Part shown: positions 1 to 7,142 of the stretch, in pieces | Layout of the letters: every line of letters begins with the position of its first letter | Numbering within the stretch: the first letter of the stretch is position 1 | From: Candidatus Moranbacteria bacterium CG_4_9_14_3_um_filter_42_9 | GTDB taxonomy: Bacteria; Patescibacteriota; Minisyncoccia; Moranbacterales; UBA2206 | Assembly (NCBI GenBank): GCA_002790635.1 | Contig: PFVN01000095.1 | Span: 513-18,890 of the forward strand | Direction: 5' to 3' | DNA length: 18,378 nucleotides | Position numbers and translations under genes: made by a program | Notes under the pieces: model-generated | Databases searched by the model: none | What the model was told of the DNA's origin: nothing | What the model saw: only the letters and a program-made list of their open reading frames with translations

Positions 1-2
1 AT

Positions 3-1172
3 TATACCGGTAGCTTAGGTGACAAAGGCCAATATCTGGCTACTTATCGTTGGATCGAGCCCAACGTGTTGGAATTCAATTCGAACGGAACTTTCAAAGT
101 GCGACAGGGACTGACCGCATCGATCACTTTTCCCAAAAATATTTTCAATCCATATCAGACGACGTTTTGGGAAAAATACGGTTCGGCTTTCCCCCTGCTC
201 ATTCCGGTGGCCGTTTTTTTCATCTGCCTTTCTCTATGGTGGAAATTTGGCAAAGATCCGCGCGTCAACAAAACCGTCATCGCGGAATACGAAATTCCCG
301 CCGGACTTTCGCCGATTGAAACGGGGATGCTAATGAGCAACGGCAGCCTGGATAACAAATTGATCACAGCCGAGATCATCAACTTTGCCACCCGAGGGCT
401 TATCCAAATAAAAGAGCTGAGTGAAAAAATTTTGTTTTTTAAGACTAGCGATTATGAAATGACAAGAATCGAAAACAAGGAGGCGGAAGAAGCCCTCAAT
501 GTTTCCCAGCGATCTATTCTGGATAAAATTTTTGCGGACGGTGACACGGTAAAACTATCTTCGCTCAAAAATAAATTTTATAAAGCAACAAAAAACATTG
601 AAAGCTCAGCCAAAGATATTTTAGTCAGCAAGAAGCTCATTGCTCCTGCCGGAAATATGTTCAAAACCGCTTTTATGGTCATCGGCTCGATTTTTATCAT
701 CAGCATTTTTGTCCTTGATTTTTTCGGCGAATTTTTTATAGTCGGTGCCATCCTTTCCAGTCTTATTTTTTATGTCTTCAGCCTCATTATGCCTAAGCGG
801 ACGCCGGCTGGGGCTGAATTTAACTGGAAAATAAAAGGCTTCAAATTGTTTATGGAGACAGTGGACAAAGACCGGGCTAAATTCTATGAAGAGCAAAATA
901 TATTTGAAAAATTTTTGCCTTACGCCATTGTCTTTGGGATCACCAATATCTGGATAAAGAAAATGAAAGAAATTTATGGGGAAAGCTATTATGCGACCCA
1001 TATCCCGGTTTGGTATGTCGGCAACTCCGCAGCTTTTGACGCGGACAGTTTTTCCACCGCTATCAGCAATTTATCTGCCGACATAGCTTCCAACATCTCA
1101 GCGCCTTCTGGTTCAGGCGGTGGGGGAGGAGCCGGTGGCGGCGGAGGAGGAGGCGGCGGAGGCGGCTGGTAA
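3..1172 (+). CDS. DUF2207 family membrane protein, C-terminal part (5' end outside window)
   Basis: The reading frame is open from the first bases of the window, so the N-terminus lies upstream; the GTG at 66 is internal. A membrane segment lies at about nt 189-242. It is followed by a cytosolic stretch with the pattern typical of DUF2207 proteins (AGLSPIETGML, then TAEIINFATRGLIQI), two closely spaced membrane segments at about nt 669-722 and 729-791, and a soluble part. The protein ends in a run of about 17 glycines closed by Trp, the low-complexity tail usual in this family. DUF2207 proteins are predicted membrane proteins with an extracytoplasmic N-terminal domain; their function is unknown. 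The next small ORF starts 12 nt downstream and may be co-transcribed. Family assignment is fairly safe; role is not known. Confidence 0.85.
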   Translation, partial: YTGSLGDKGQYLATYRWIEPNVLEFNSNGTFKVRQGLTASITFPKNIFNPYQTTFWEKYGSAFPLLIPVAVFFICLSLWWKFGKDPRVNKTVIAEYEIPAGLSPIETGMLMSNGSLDNKLITAEIINFATRGLIQIKELSEKILFFKTSDYEMTRIENKEAEEALNVSQRSILDKIFADGDTVKLSSLKNKFYKATKNIESSAKDILVSKKLIAPAGNMFKTAFMVIGSIFIISIFVLDFFGEFFIVGAILSSLIFYVFSLIMPKRTPAGAEFNWKIKGFKLFMETVDKDRAKFYEEQNIFEKFLPYAIVFGITNIWIKKMKEIYGESYYATHIPVWYVGNSAAFDADSFSTAISNLSADIASNISAPSGSGGGGGAGGGGGGGGGGGW

Positions 1173-1184
1173 AATTACAAATTT

Positions 1185-1409
1185 ATGAAACATGGGAAAC
1201 TTAGAGCGGAAAAAAGACCTGCCCGTAATGTAACTTCTAATAAAGCTGCAAGAAAATATTTGGTTGAAATGGACTCTGATGAAGTACTTGAAAAATATGA
1301 AAAAACCGTTGCAGGCGGGGAGCGGAAAAAGAAGCCCAAGATGAAAATATCCGGGAAAAGTGTTTTCAAGATCCGCGAGATCATAATTAAAAAATCTCGG
1401 AATAAATAA
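1185..1409 (+). CDS. Small basic hypothetical protein (74 aa)
   Basis: The ORF starts with ATG 12 nt after the DUF2207 stop and ends with TAA. The product is very rich in Lys/Arg (starts MKHGKLRAEKRPARN, ends KKSRNK), with a short acidic segment (VEMDSDEVLEKYE) in the middle. It has no membrane segment, signal peptide or cysteines. I do not recognise the family. The strong charge suggests binding to nucleic acid or ribosomes, but that is composition-based inference only. The tight spacing to the preceding gene and the lack of a competing longer ORF support it as real. No Shine-Dalgarno is visible, as for most genes here. Confidence 0.55.
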   Translation: MKHGKLRAEKRPARNVTSNKAARKYLVEMDSDEVLEKYEKTVAGGERKKKPKMKISGKSVFKIREIIIKKSRNK

Positions 1410-1461
1410 TTTGGGATGTAGATAGAAGATGCTGGTCAGCTTATAGTAAAATAATAAAAAT

Positions 1462-1761
1462 ATGTCTCGGAAAAAATTACTCCATTACGCCAAGCACCCG
1501 GCCATTCTCAAGACTTCCGCCAAGACGGCGATTTCGGTAGGCACGGTTCTGGCTTTTATCAACTATTCCTGCAGCATAATGGCCGTAAATTTGAACTCCG
1601 CGCAAGTTACTAAAATTCTTATTACTTATTGCGTTCCTTTTCTGGTGGCGACATACGCGGCTGCCAAGCATGCCCAGTGTTCCGGAGAACTGGAAGAAGA
1701 TTCTCGAGGCTGGCGTCAGGACAAGTGCCAAGACTCCGCAAATCAGAAGGTAAGTTCATGA
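1462..1761 (+). CDS. NrtS-like small membrane protein
   Basis: A 99-residue protein with two membrane segments at about residues 21-41 and 49-68. The conserved pattern of the NrtS family is visible: a basic N-terminus, then AISVGTVLAFINY, then a second helix with KILITYCVPFLVATYAA. NrtS proteins were described as small nitrate/nitrite transporters in cyanobacteria and proteobacteria, but most homologues are untested, so nitrate transport here is only a family-based suggestion. Beyond residue 70 the polar tail looks non-conserved. The TGA stop overlaps the ATG of the next gene (ATGA at 1758-1761), which points to translational coupling with the transglutaminase-like protein. Confidence 0.7.
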   Translation: MSRKKLLHYAKHPAILKTSAKTAISVGTVLAFINYSCSIMAVNLNSAQVTKILITYCVPFLVATYAAAKHAQCSGELEEDSRGWRQDKCQDSANQKVSS

Positions 1762-2381
1762 GAAAAATTATTCCGGAAAAAGAACTAAAAATTTTAAGGA
1801 AATTAAGTACTCCGGCCAAGATCCAGGATTTTTTGGATACGCTAAAAATAAATTTTGAAGAAAAAGGCGACACCAGCCTACCCCCGATCATGGTGCTCAA
1901 AAAAAGGATCTGCCATTGCACGGAAGGGGCAGTTCTGGCCGCGCTGGCCCTGCGTGTCCATGGGCAGGAGCCACTGCTATTAGATCTTACCGCCAATCGA
2001 CATGATTTCGACCATGTGGTAGCGCTTTTCAAAAAAGACGGAAAATGGGGTGCTATTTCCAAAACTAACCATGCGGCGCTCCGCTACCGGGAACCCATTT
2101 ATAATTCCATCCGCGAACTGGCCATGAGCTATTTCCATGAATACATAGATGATAAAGGTCGGAAAAATCTGCGCAGTTATTCGCCTCCAGTCAATCTCAA
2201 AAGATTTGACAAATTTGGTTGGATGACGACCCGAGAAGAGATCGATTATATCCCGGAATATCTGGCGGAAGTGAAGCACTTCCCGATGCTCAATCGAAAG
2301 CAAATCCGGAATTTGCGCCGATCCGACGAGATTGAAATTCAAGCCGGAAAGATCGTGGAATGGAAAAAACGGGGAAAATAA
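1758..2381 (+). CDS. Transglutaminase-like superfamily protein
   Basis: The start is ATG 1758: it overlaps the preceding TGA in an ATGA, has AGAAGG about 8 nt upstream, and conserved sequence begins only here, although the frame is open from 1629. The product is 207 residues. The centre carries a transglutaminase/papain-like signature: Cys52/Cys54 in RICHCTEGAVLAALALR, then LLDL and DFDHVVALF with His86, then KWGAISKTNHAALRYR. The Cys-His arrangement suggests a thiol enzyme (amidase, protease or acyl transfer), but no substrate can be inferred, and the third catalytic residue is uncertain (Asn104 region). No signal peptide is visible, so it is probably cytoplasmic. Coupling to the NrtS-like gene suggests a common role. 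Confidence 0.7.
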   Translation: MRKIIPEKELKILRKLSTPAKIQDFLDTLKINFEEKGDTSLPPIMVLKKRICHCTEGAVLAALALRVHGQEPLLLDLTANRHDFDHVVALFKKDGKWGAISKTNHAALRYREPIYNSIRELAMSYFHEYIDDKGRKNLRSYSPPVNLKRFDKFGWMTTREEIDYIPEYLAEVKHFPMLNRKQIRNLRRSDEIEIQAGKIVEWKKRGK

Positions 2382-2397
2382 ATTGATATAACTTTTG

Positions 2398-2403
2398 TAT
2401 AAT
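2398..2403 (+). promoter_or_regulatory. Possible -10 element upstream of the cupin gene
   Basis: A perfect TATAAT lies just after the transglutaminase-like gene and would start a transcript near 2410, giving a leader of about 130 nt. No convincing -35 hexamer is found at 16-18 nt upstream, so this is weak on its own. Confidence 0.35.
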
Positions 2404-2409
2404 ATAGTG

Positions 2410-2518
2410 CACGCCCCCACGCCAACTTTTATAATAAAATACATATTACGAGAACGGAGCAGGATTTTTAATAGGCCTACTGTTTATAAAACAGCTTGTT
2501 AAAGCTGGTGGGGGGGGT
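2410..2518 (+). ncRNA. Candidate structured 5' leader of the cupin gene
   Basis: CCCCCAC at 2414-2420 can pair with GTGGGGG at 2508-2514, closing a domain of about 100 nt. Inside are two hairpins that share bases and so exclude each other: CTGTTT (2480-2485) with AAACAG (2489-2494), and CAGCTT (2492-2497) with AAGCTG (2502-2507). The domain lies between a TATAAT and the cupin start codon and holds no ORF. The fold is found by eye; no known RNA family is recognised. Confidence 0.3.
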
Positions 2519-2540
2519 AAATTAATTATTAAAAAAGCGT

Positions 2541-2942
2541 ATGAAAAAAGGATACAAAGACAATATCGAAAAACTGACGCTGGAAAATGGAAATTTCCGC
2601 AAAGTTTTGTACAGTGGAAAGCATAGTCAACTGGTGCTGATGAGTCTTCAACCCAACGAAGAAATCGGCATGGAAACGCACACCGACAACGACCAGTTTT
2701 TCCGCTTCGAAAAAGGGAATGGCCAGGTAGTGATTGACGGCACGCAATATTCGGTGACCGACGGGGATGCGGTGGTTGTCCCGGCCGGAGCGGAACACAA
2801 CGTGATAAATGTCTCTGGCACGGAAGATCTCAAGCTCTATACTATTTATTCGCCGGCCCACCACAAAGACGGTATAGTGCGTGCGACCAAGGCGGAAGCC
2901 CTGGCTAATGAAGCGGAATTCGATGGAAAAACGACGGAGTAG
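2541..2942 (+). CDS. Cupin domain protein
   Basis: A 133-residue single-domain cupin. Motif 1 is seen as GMETHTDNDQFFRFEKGNG (His47, Asp51/Gln52, Gly61) and motif 2 as GDAVVVPAGAEHNVIN (His86), with the usual spacing of strands between them. The His residues suggest a metal site on the small beta barrel. Such stand-alone cupins range from sugar or organic acid isomerases to oxygenases and ligand sensors, so no reaction can be assigned. There is no signal peptide. It has no Shine-Dalgarno; the region upstream is G-rich (eight G at 2510-2517) and may form a structured leader. It is separated by about 160 nt from the gene before and 80 nt from the gene after. Confidence 0.85.
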   Translation: MKKGYKDNIEKLTLENGNFRKVLYSGKHSQLVLMSLQPNEEIGMETHTDNDQFFRFEKGNGQVVIDGTQYSVTDGDAVVVPAGAEHNVINVSGTEDLKLYTIYSPAHHKDGIVRATKAEALANEAEFDGKTTE

Positions 2943-3024
2943 AAAAGTATTATCCCGAACAAACCTATTCGAGGGCTGTTTTTGGAATCTGAAAAAGAAG
3001 GAGTGAAAGGTTGTATTACCTCCC

Positions 3025-3324
3025 ATGGCTAACTTCAGACTTATTTTCTATTGCGGGCTTGTGATCACAGTGATAGGAGTGACCGCTTATTTTTATTTTT
3101 TCAAAAACTCTCCGTCGGACACTCCGCTTTATATCAGCAATTTAGAAGAATGCGTGCGCGCCGGGTACCCAGTTTTGGAGACCTATTCGCGCCAATGCCG
3201 GACGCCGGAGGGGACAACCCTTCTGGTCGTTCTGAAAACGCGAAATCTTTTTCTATGCCGGTGCTATTCAAAAAATAGGATTTTAGAAATTTTCCAGTCA
3301 ATGCCGAATCTACGCCTTTTATAA
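3025..3324 (+). CDS. Small membrane-anchored protein, 3' part possibly frameshifted
   Basis: The N-terminus (residues 5-26) is a single membrane segment, followed by a short extracytoplasmic part with SNLEECVRAGYPVLE and YSRQCRTPEG. This Cys-containing module (ECV.AGYPV...Y.RQC.TP.G) recurs in small secreted or membrane proteins of Patescibacteria; the two cysteines may form a disulphide. After about residue 68 the sequence becomes basic and hydrophobic and no longer resembles a secreted domain. Deleting one C from the CCC at about 3218-3220 would end the protein after TTFWSF, so either a frameshift or a non-conserved tail is possible. No clear Shine-Dalgarno. Function unknown. Confidence 0.5.
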   Translation: MANFRLIFYCGLVITVIGVTAYFYFFKNSPSDTPLYISNLEECVRAGYPVLETYSRQCRTPEGTTLLVVLKTRNLFLCRCYSKNRILEIFQSMPNLRLL

Positions 3325-3394
3325 CCGCTAAGCATTGCGAAAGAATAAGCGGATTTGAGGGTAATATAGGTGTAAATAATTAATTGACAAGCAT

Positions 3395-3724
3395 GTGCCA
3401 TGCGTCATTCATTTTGAAATTCCGGCTGAAGATCCGGAAAAAATCGTCAAATTTTATACGGACGTTTTTGGATGGAAAATTTCCCAGTGGGAAAAGCAAC
3501 CTTATTGGCTGGTCGACACCAAAAAAGGAGACGAGCAGGGCATCGGCGGCGCGATCTATAAGAAAGACTGGATGACTACGACTGTCAACACGGTCGGAGT
3601 TGAAGACGTAGATGATTATCTGGAGAAGATAAAAAAAGCTGGCGGAAAAATTGTCCGTGAACCGATGGAAATACCTAAGGTCGGGCGCTATGCCGTGGCG
3701 GCCGATCCCGAGCACACTTTTTAG
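3395..3724 (+). CDS. VOC (glyoxalase/bleomycin-resistance fold) protein, frameshifted at its 3' end
   Basis: The GTG start at 3395 gives MPCVIHFEIPAEDPE, matching the usual N-terminus of this VOC subfamily; the frame closes just upstream at a TAA, so no earlier start is plausible except non-canonical codons. Family features are FEIPAEDPEKIVKFYTDVFGW, the GGAIYKKD strand, VDDYLEKIKKAGGKIV and VGRYAVAADPE. The ORF stops at 3724 after ADPEHTF, before the last strand. Removing one T from the T5 run at 3718-3722 restores SVMKFSPGIKM and a TGA at 3756-3758, a fitting C-terminus. So the gene is either recently frameshifted or carries a homopolymer sequencing error. The chemistry is unknown: VOC proteins include lyases, dioxygenases and drug-binding proteins. 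Confidence 0.8.
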   Translation: MPCVIHFEIPAEDPEKIVKFYTDVFGWKISQWEKQPYWLVDTKKGDEQGIGGAIYKKDWMTTTVNTVGVEDVDDYLEKIKKAGGKIVREPMEIPKVGRYAVAADPEHTF

Positions 3725-3770
3725 TGTGATGAAATTCAGTCCAGGCATCAAAATGTGAGTAATTTCGGGA

Positions 3771-3798
3771 AAACCGGCCTTTTCAGGCCGGTTTTTTT
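3771..3798 (+). terminator. Rho-independent terminator after the VOC gene
   Basis: AAACCGGCC (3771-3779) and GGCCGGTTT (3786-3794) form a 9-bp stem with loop TTTTCA, followed by a T tract to 3798. It closes the upstream block before the Nudix gene. Confidence 0.9.
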
Positions 3799-3800
3799 AG

Positions 3801-3816
3801 TGGTATAATAGACATA
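3801..3816 (+). promoter_or_regulatory. Extended -10 promoter giving a leaderless Nudix mRNA
   Basis: TGG followed by a perfect TATAAT (3804-3809) is an extended -10 element. A start site 6-7 nt downstream coincides with the A of the ATG at 3816, so the mRNA is probably leaderless. The -35 position falls in the terminator stem and does not match consensus. Confidence 0.65.
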
Positions 3817-4253
3817 TGAAGAATAATAATTTTGAAATCTGCGCGCGTGGGATCATTATAGACGGGAATAAAATATTGATCTGCAAAGCAAAAGGGAATA
3901 AGAACTTTTTCTTTCCGGGCGGACATGTGGAATGGGGCGAAAGAGCCGACTTGGCATTGAAGCGGGAGCTTAAGGAGGAAATCGGAGGCACTGTTAAAAA
4001 ATCCAGATTTATCGGAACCAATGAGAATTTATATCGGCAAGGCAGAAAAATCCTTCACGAGCTTAACATTGTGTTTGAAGCGAAACTGGGCAAGAAGTCC
4101 CCAAGGGTGCTGGAAGATCATTTGGAATTTCGATGGGTAGCTTTAAAAGATTTGGCTAAAATAGAAGTTTATCCAACGGCCATCAAAAGTTCCGTTCTAA
4201 AATGGATCAAAGACAAAAGGATATTTTGGTCGAGTCAGGGATTTAATAAATAA
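3816..4253 (+). CDS. Nudix hydrolase
   Basis: A 145-residue protein with a complete Nudix box at residues 36-58: Gly36, Glu42, then RELKEEIGG (Arg50, Glu51, Glu54, Glu55, Gly57), the Mg2+-binding helix that cleaves nucleoside diphosphate-linked compounds. The preceding strand FFFPGGHVEWGE is typical. The rest fits a single small Nudix domain, so the enzyme may clean up oxidised or unusual nucleotides or handle other NDP-X compounds; the substrate cannot be told from sequence. It starts a new transcription unit: a terminator ends at 3798, and a TATAAT sits so near the ATG that the mRNA should be leaderless. The next gene follows after 10 nt. Confidence 0.92.
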   Translation: MKNNNFEICARGIIIDGNKILICKAKGNKNFFFPGGHVEWGERADLALKRELKEEIGGTVKKSRFIGTNENLYRQGRKILHELNIVFEAKLGKKSPRVLEDHLEFRWVALKDLAKIEVYPTAIKSSVLKWIKDKRIFWSSQGFNK

Positions 4254-4263
4254 AATATTGCCT

Positions 4264-4797
4264 ATGTTTGAAAAACCTCCTAAAGAAGACGGAAAAGATT
4301 CAAATGTTACGGATCTTAGTGAGTGGAGAGATAAAAAAGCAAAGGGCGAGACAGGCAAAAAACCTAAAAAAATGGGTAGGCCAAAGTCGAGAAAAGTGGC
4401 CTTGAATCCAACCCCCGATAATCAAGAGAAAATAATTCCAGACAAGGCAAAAGTAGCAGCGGATTTTATTGAGCGCTTTGAGGAAAAATTTATTTCCAGC
4501 CTGGGCAATCAAATTCAAGAGCTTAGGAAAAACCTTTACGAAGAAAAGGAATACATTTTTTGGATAAATGCTACTAATTTATCACAGGAGATAGAACATT
4601 GGGAGCGAGAGCTAGAAAACATTCAAATTGAACTGGAAAAAAATAACGAAGTGGAGCTGTTAAAAACAGTCAAAATTTATATAAAAAACTTCGCATTTTT
4701 TCGCTTTAGTGAAGCAATTATACGGACAGAAGCAAACCAGGACGCCTGGTTTATTCTAAAAAAATTTGAAGAGTTGGCAAGGAAGTTCGAAAAATAA
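4264..4797 (+). CDS. Charged hypothetical protein with AT-hook-like motif
   Basis: ATG 4264 is chosen over the TTG two codons upstream. The 177-residue product has a disordered, very charged N-terminal third with KKPKKMGRPKSRK, whose GRP core surrounded by basic residues resembles an AT-hook, and a helical C-terminal part (about residues 60-175) with heptad-like stretches (IEHWERELENIQIELEKNNE). No enzyme motif, membrane segment or cysteine is visible. It follows the Nudix gene by 10 nt and may share its leaderless transcript. DNA binding is only a suggestion from the short motif. I do not recognise the family. Confidence 0.6.
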   Translation: MFEKPPKEDGKDSNVTDLSEWRDKKAKGETGKKPKKMGRPKSRKVALNPTPDNQEKIIPDKAKVAADFIERFEEKFISSLGNQIQELRKNLYEEKEYIFWINATNLSQEIEHWERELENIQIELEKNNEVELLKTVKIYIKNFAFFRFSEAIIRTEANQDAWFILKKFEELARKFEK

Positions 4798-4842
4798 GGG
4801 CGAAAAGCCTGGCGATAAAAAATTTAGTATTCAAGAAAACAG

Positions 4843-5328
4843 ATGATCAACTGGTTCAGGCAACGGGAAAAGAAAAAAATAGTCATAGTTATCGCGAGCG
4901 CAGTGATCCTGACCGTAGTCGTGATTATTTTTTTCGGAATAAAAAATAAATCTGGTAATTCGTCGCAGCCGCCGGAAAAAATCGGACGTTCGTTTAGTTT
5001 TGGCATGGCGGCTGTAAACAATTCCGGTGAAACGGGCACGGCAACCTTGGCGGAGGTAAACGGCAAAGTGCGGGTGACAATTGAGCTTAGTGGAGCTCCC
5101 GGAGAAACTGAACAGCCAGCACACATCTATTTCGGATCCTGTTCTAAGCTTGGTCCGGTCGTCTATCCGCTCAATGCCTTGGTGAACGGACAGTCGGAGA
5201 CTTTGCTTGAGACAAGTCTGGATCAATTCATGGGCCGATTACCCCTAGCAATTAATGTGCGTAAGTCTAATCCGGAGGCAAACTTAAGCTATTCTTGCGC
5301 CAATATCGAAAAGGCGGAACAAAAATAG
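4843..5328 (+). CDS. Membrane-anchored CHRD-like extracytoplasmic protein
   Basis: The 161-residue product has a basic N-terminus (RQREKKK), a single membrane segment at residues 12-32, and an outer domain. The domain carries SGETGTATLAEVNGKVRVT, QPAHIYFGSC (His94, Cys100), NGQSETLL, LPLAINVRKS and SYSCANI (Cys152). This order of strands resembles small secreted CHRD or superoxide-dismutase-like beta domains common in Patescibacteria; Cys100 and Cys152 may form a disulphide. Its role is unknown; such proteins may be surface or adhesion-related. Start ATG 4843 has no clear Shine-Dalgarno and lies 45 nt after the preceding stop. Confidence 0.7.
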   Translation: MINWFRQREKKKIVIVIASAVILTVVVIIFFGIKNKSGNSSQPPEKIGRSFSFGMAAVNNSGETGTATLAEVNGKVRVTIELSGAPGETEQPAHIYFGSCSKLGPVVYPLNALVNGQSETLLETSLDQFMGRLPLAINVRKSNPEANLSYSCANIEKAEQK

Positions 5329-5433
5329 AGCCAAGCTTGCCGGTATGGAAGAAAAAAGATAGAATTAGCACAGTCAGCTCGGATTTGCCGGCAGAGTACG
5401 GGTTAATTTTGGTCTGGAAAAATAAATAAAAAT

Positions 5434-6561
5434 ATGTCACACAGCAGCAATTATTGGTTATTCGCGGTTTTTTTGTTTGTTTTTGTGGCGGTGCTCGCCG
5501 GCAGCCATTTTTTTGTTTTTTATTCAGTCGTAAATTTTTTCAAAATTATCAGTTATAAGTCAAAACTGATTTTGGCACTCATCCTGATTTTATTGCCGAT
5601 GTTCTTTTTTTGTGCCTCGATCGCGGCGCATCTCCGCGAGACTTTGTTTACCCGGGTTTTCTATTTTTCCGCTAGCATGTGGTTCGGAATACTTACTGAA
5701 CTGGTTGTCGGATTTGCTTTGGGGTGGCTGGCTGTCGGAATAATCAGGTTTGTCGGTTATAGAGCAAATACTCAGACTATCGGAATAGCCGTTATTGCTC
5801 TCGTCCTAATTTACGTGAGTTATGGAATTTTCAGTGTATTTAACCCCCAATTGAAATATATCACAGTTAAAATAAAAGACCTGCCGGATGACTGGAAGGG
5901 GAAAACCGCAGTTCAGATTTCCGATGTGCACCTTGGACATATTTTAAAGGCAGATTTTTTACACGGAATAGTCGGGAGAATAAATGAATTGAAACCGGAA
6001 ATAGTCTTTATAACCGGCGATCTTTTTGATGGGATGGATGGCGATCTGACGGGTATTGCCAAGCCCCTGGAAAACATAGAAGCTCCATGGGGAATGTTTT
6101 ATGTAACTGGCAATCATGAAACATATCTCGGCGTCGGAAAAGCTTTCGCCGCTATCAAGGATACAGGAATAAAAACCCTAAATGATGAAAAAGTTCTTGT
6201 AAATGGAATGCAAATTATCGGTTTGAGCTATCCGGAAAGAGGAGCATCAAAAAATATTGGCGAGACGATCCAATCCATGGAAAGCTTCAATCCTAAAATT
6301 CCTTCAATTCTTCTTTATCACAGCCCCGTGCAAATAAAGCGAGTCAAAGAAGCGGGGATAAGCCTGCAGCTTTCCGGGCACACTCATAAGGGACAACTGT
6401 TTCCGCTTAGATATATCACGTGGTTGATCTATAAGGGTTATGATTATGGCCTTCATACTGATGGAGATTTTTCAATTTATACTTCAAGCGGCGTAGGAGT
6501 ATGGGGGCCGACTATGCGGACCGCTGCCACTCCGGAAATAGTTGTCATTAAATTCGAATAG
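5434..6561 (+). CDS. Membrane-bound calcineurin-like metallophosphoesterase
   Basis: The N-terminal 135 residues hold about four membrane segments (near 8-35, 44-62, 78-105 and 115-135). A cytosolic or outer phosphoesterase domain follows, with all metal-binding motifs: SDVH (Asp164, His166), GD (Asp196), GNHE (Asn227, His228), YHSP (His296) and GHTH (His316, His318). This is the arrangement of YkuE-like enzymes, a group that includes UDP-2,3-diacylglucosamine- or phospholipid-directed hydrolases, but substrate cannot be assigned. The length of 375 residues is usual for the membrane-anchored form. It starts at ATG 5434 without a Shine-Dalgarno and ends just before a bidirectional terminator, so it is the last gene of the left + strand block. 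Confidence 0.92.
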   Translation: MSHSSNYWLFAVFLFVFVAVLAGSHFFVFYSVVNFFKIISYKSKLILALILILLPMFFFCASIAAHLRETLFTRVFYFSASMWFGILTELVVGFALGWLAVGIIRFVGYRANTQTIGIAVIALVLIYVSYGIFSVFNPQLKYITVKIKDLPDDWKGKTAVQISDVHLGHILKADFLHGIVGRINELKPEIVFITGDLFDGMDGDLTGIAKPLENIEAPWGMFYVTGNHETYLGVGKAFAAIKDTGIKTLNDEKVLVNGMQIIGLSYPERGASKNIGETIQSMESFNPKIPSILLYHSPVQIKRVKEAGISLQLSGHTHKGQLFPLRYITWLIYKGYDYGLHTDGDFSIYTSSGVGVWGPTMRTAATPEIVVIKFE

Positions 6562-6575
6562 AAATATCGAAAATT

Positions 6576-6611
6576 AAAAACCCCACCCCCGGCATTGCGG
6601 AGTGGGATTTT
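6576..6611. terminator. Bidirectional terminator between converging genes
   Basis: An A-rich stretch and CCCAC (within 6576-6586) can pair with GTGGG and TTTT (6602-6611); an inner CCG/CGG extends the stem. With A5 on one side and T4 on the other it can act for the phosphoesterase gene on the + strand and the zinc-ribbon gene on the - strand, whose stop codon is at 6614. Confidence 0.6.
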
Positions 6612-6613
6612 AA

Positions 6614-7138
6614 CTACTCTTTAAAAAATCGAAAAGCCGTTTCGGCTGTCAGTCTAGCTGGCAGATCAAAAGCGTTGCGCAGCAATTCAGCAACCGATCT
6701 CTGGTCGGTTTTATTCCGAAATTTGGCGATACTGGAAAAACGGAACGGATAAATCTCGATTTTGGCTCCACCGGAAAGACTTTCCAGTTTTTTGAGGCAA
6801 CCAGGCTTATCACAACTGGCGAAAATCAGGCTGAGTGAATAGCCAAATCTTTTTGAACCACGGGCGGAAAAATATCTAATTTTCTTCTGGTGGCACTGCG
6901 GACAGATTACTTGGGTTTTTCGGTTCTCGCCTTGCCGCAGCAGCCACTCTAGGTGCTGATGCAATCGGTTTTTTGAAGCAACTGGATCTTTGTTCATCTC
7001 AAGATATAAAAACTTCAGGAACCGGTAGTTGTTGAACATCATGATTTCCACCGCGGCATCTTTGTATTTACCGGACCGAATTACATAGGGTGCGGTTGGA
7101 ACAAAGCCGACAATCGGAACATCCTTTTCTTTTTCCAC
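6614..7138 (-). CDS. Zinc-ribbon protein with GKYK (exonuclease X C-terminal-like) motif
   Basis: The GTG start at 7138 is set by a strong Shine-Dalgarno, GGAGGTG, four nt upstream; such a site is rare in this window. The 174-residue product begins with GFVPTAPYVIRSGKYKDAAVEIMMFNNYRFLKFL, similar to the short GKYKG-type module found at the C-terminus of exodeoxyribonuclease X and in DUF3820 proteins. Residues 79-114 carry CPQC and CDKPGC, a likely zinc ribbon (Cys79, Cys82, Cys109, Cys114). The C-terminal third has no recognised motif. The gene lies 88 nt downstream of dnaE on the same strand. A nucleic-acid role is plausible but unproved. Confidence 0.75.
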   Translation of the reverse strand: MEKEKDVPIVGFVPTAPYVIRSGKYKDAAVEIMMFNNYRFLKFLYLEMNKDPVASKNRLHQHLEWLLRQGENRKTQVICPQCHQKKIRYFSARGSKRFGYSLSLIFASCDKPGCLKKLESLSGGAKIEIYPFRFSSIAKFRNKTDQRSVAELLRNAFDLPARLTAETAFRFFKE

Positions 7139-7142
7139 AAGA

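Noticed and set aside
1629..1757. Upstream extension of the transglutaminase-like ORF
   Set aside because: It overlaps the NrtS-like gene in another frame, is rich in Arg/Gly/Cys without conserved features, and a Shine-Dalgarno supports ATG 1758.
2404..2412. TAGTGCACG shared with 16620-16628
   Set aside because: Nine shared bases with a palindromic core in different contexts, with no further similarity; chance is sufficient.
3716..3728. CACAC/GTGTG hairpin at the VOC gene end as a terminator
   Set aside because: The stem is only 5 bp without a T tail, and a much better terminator follows at 3771.
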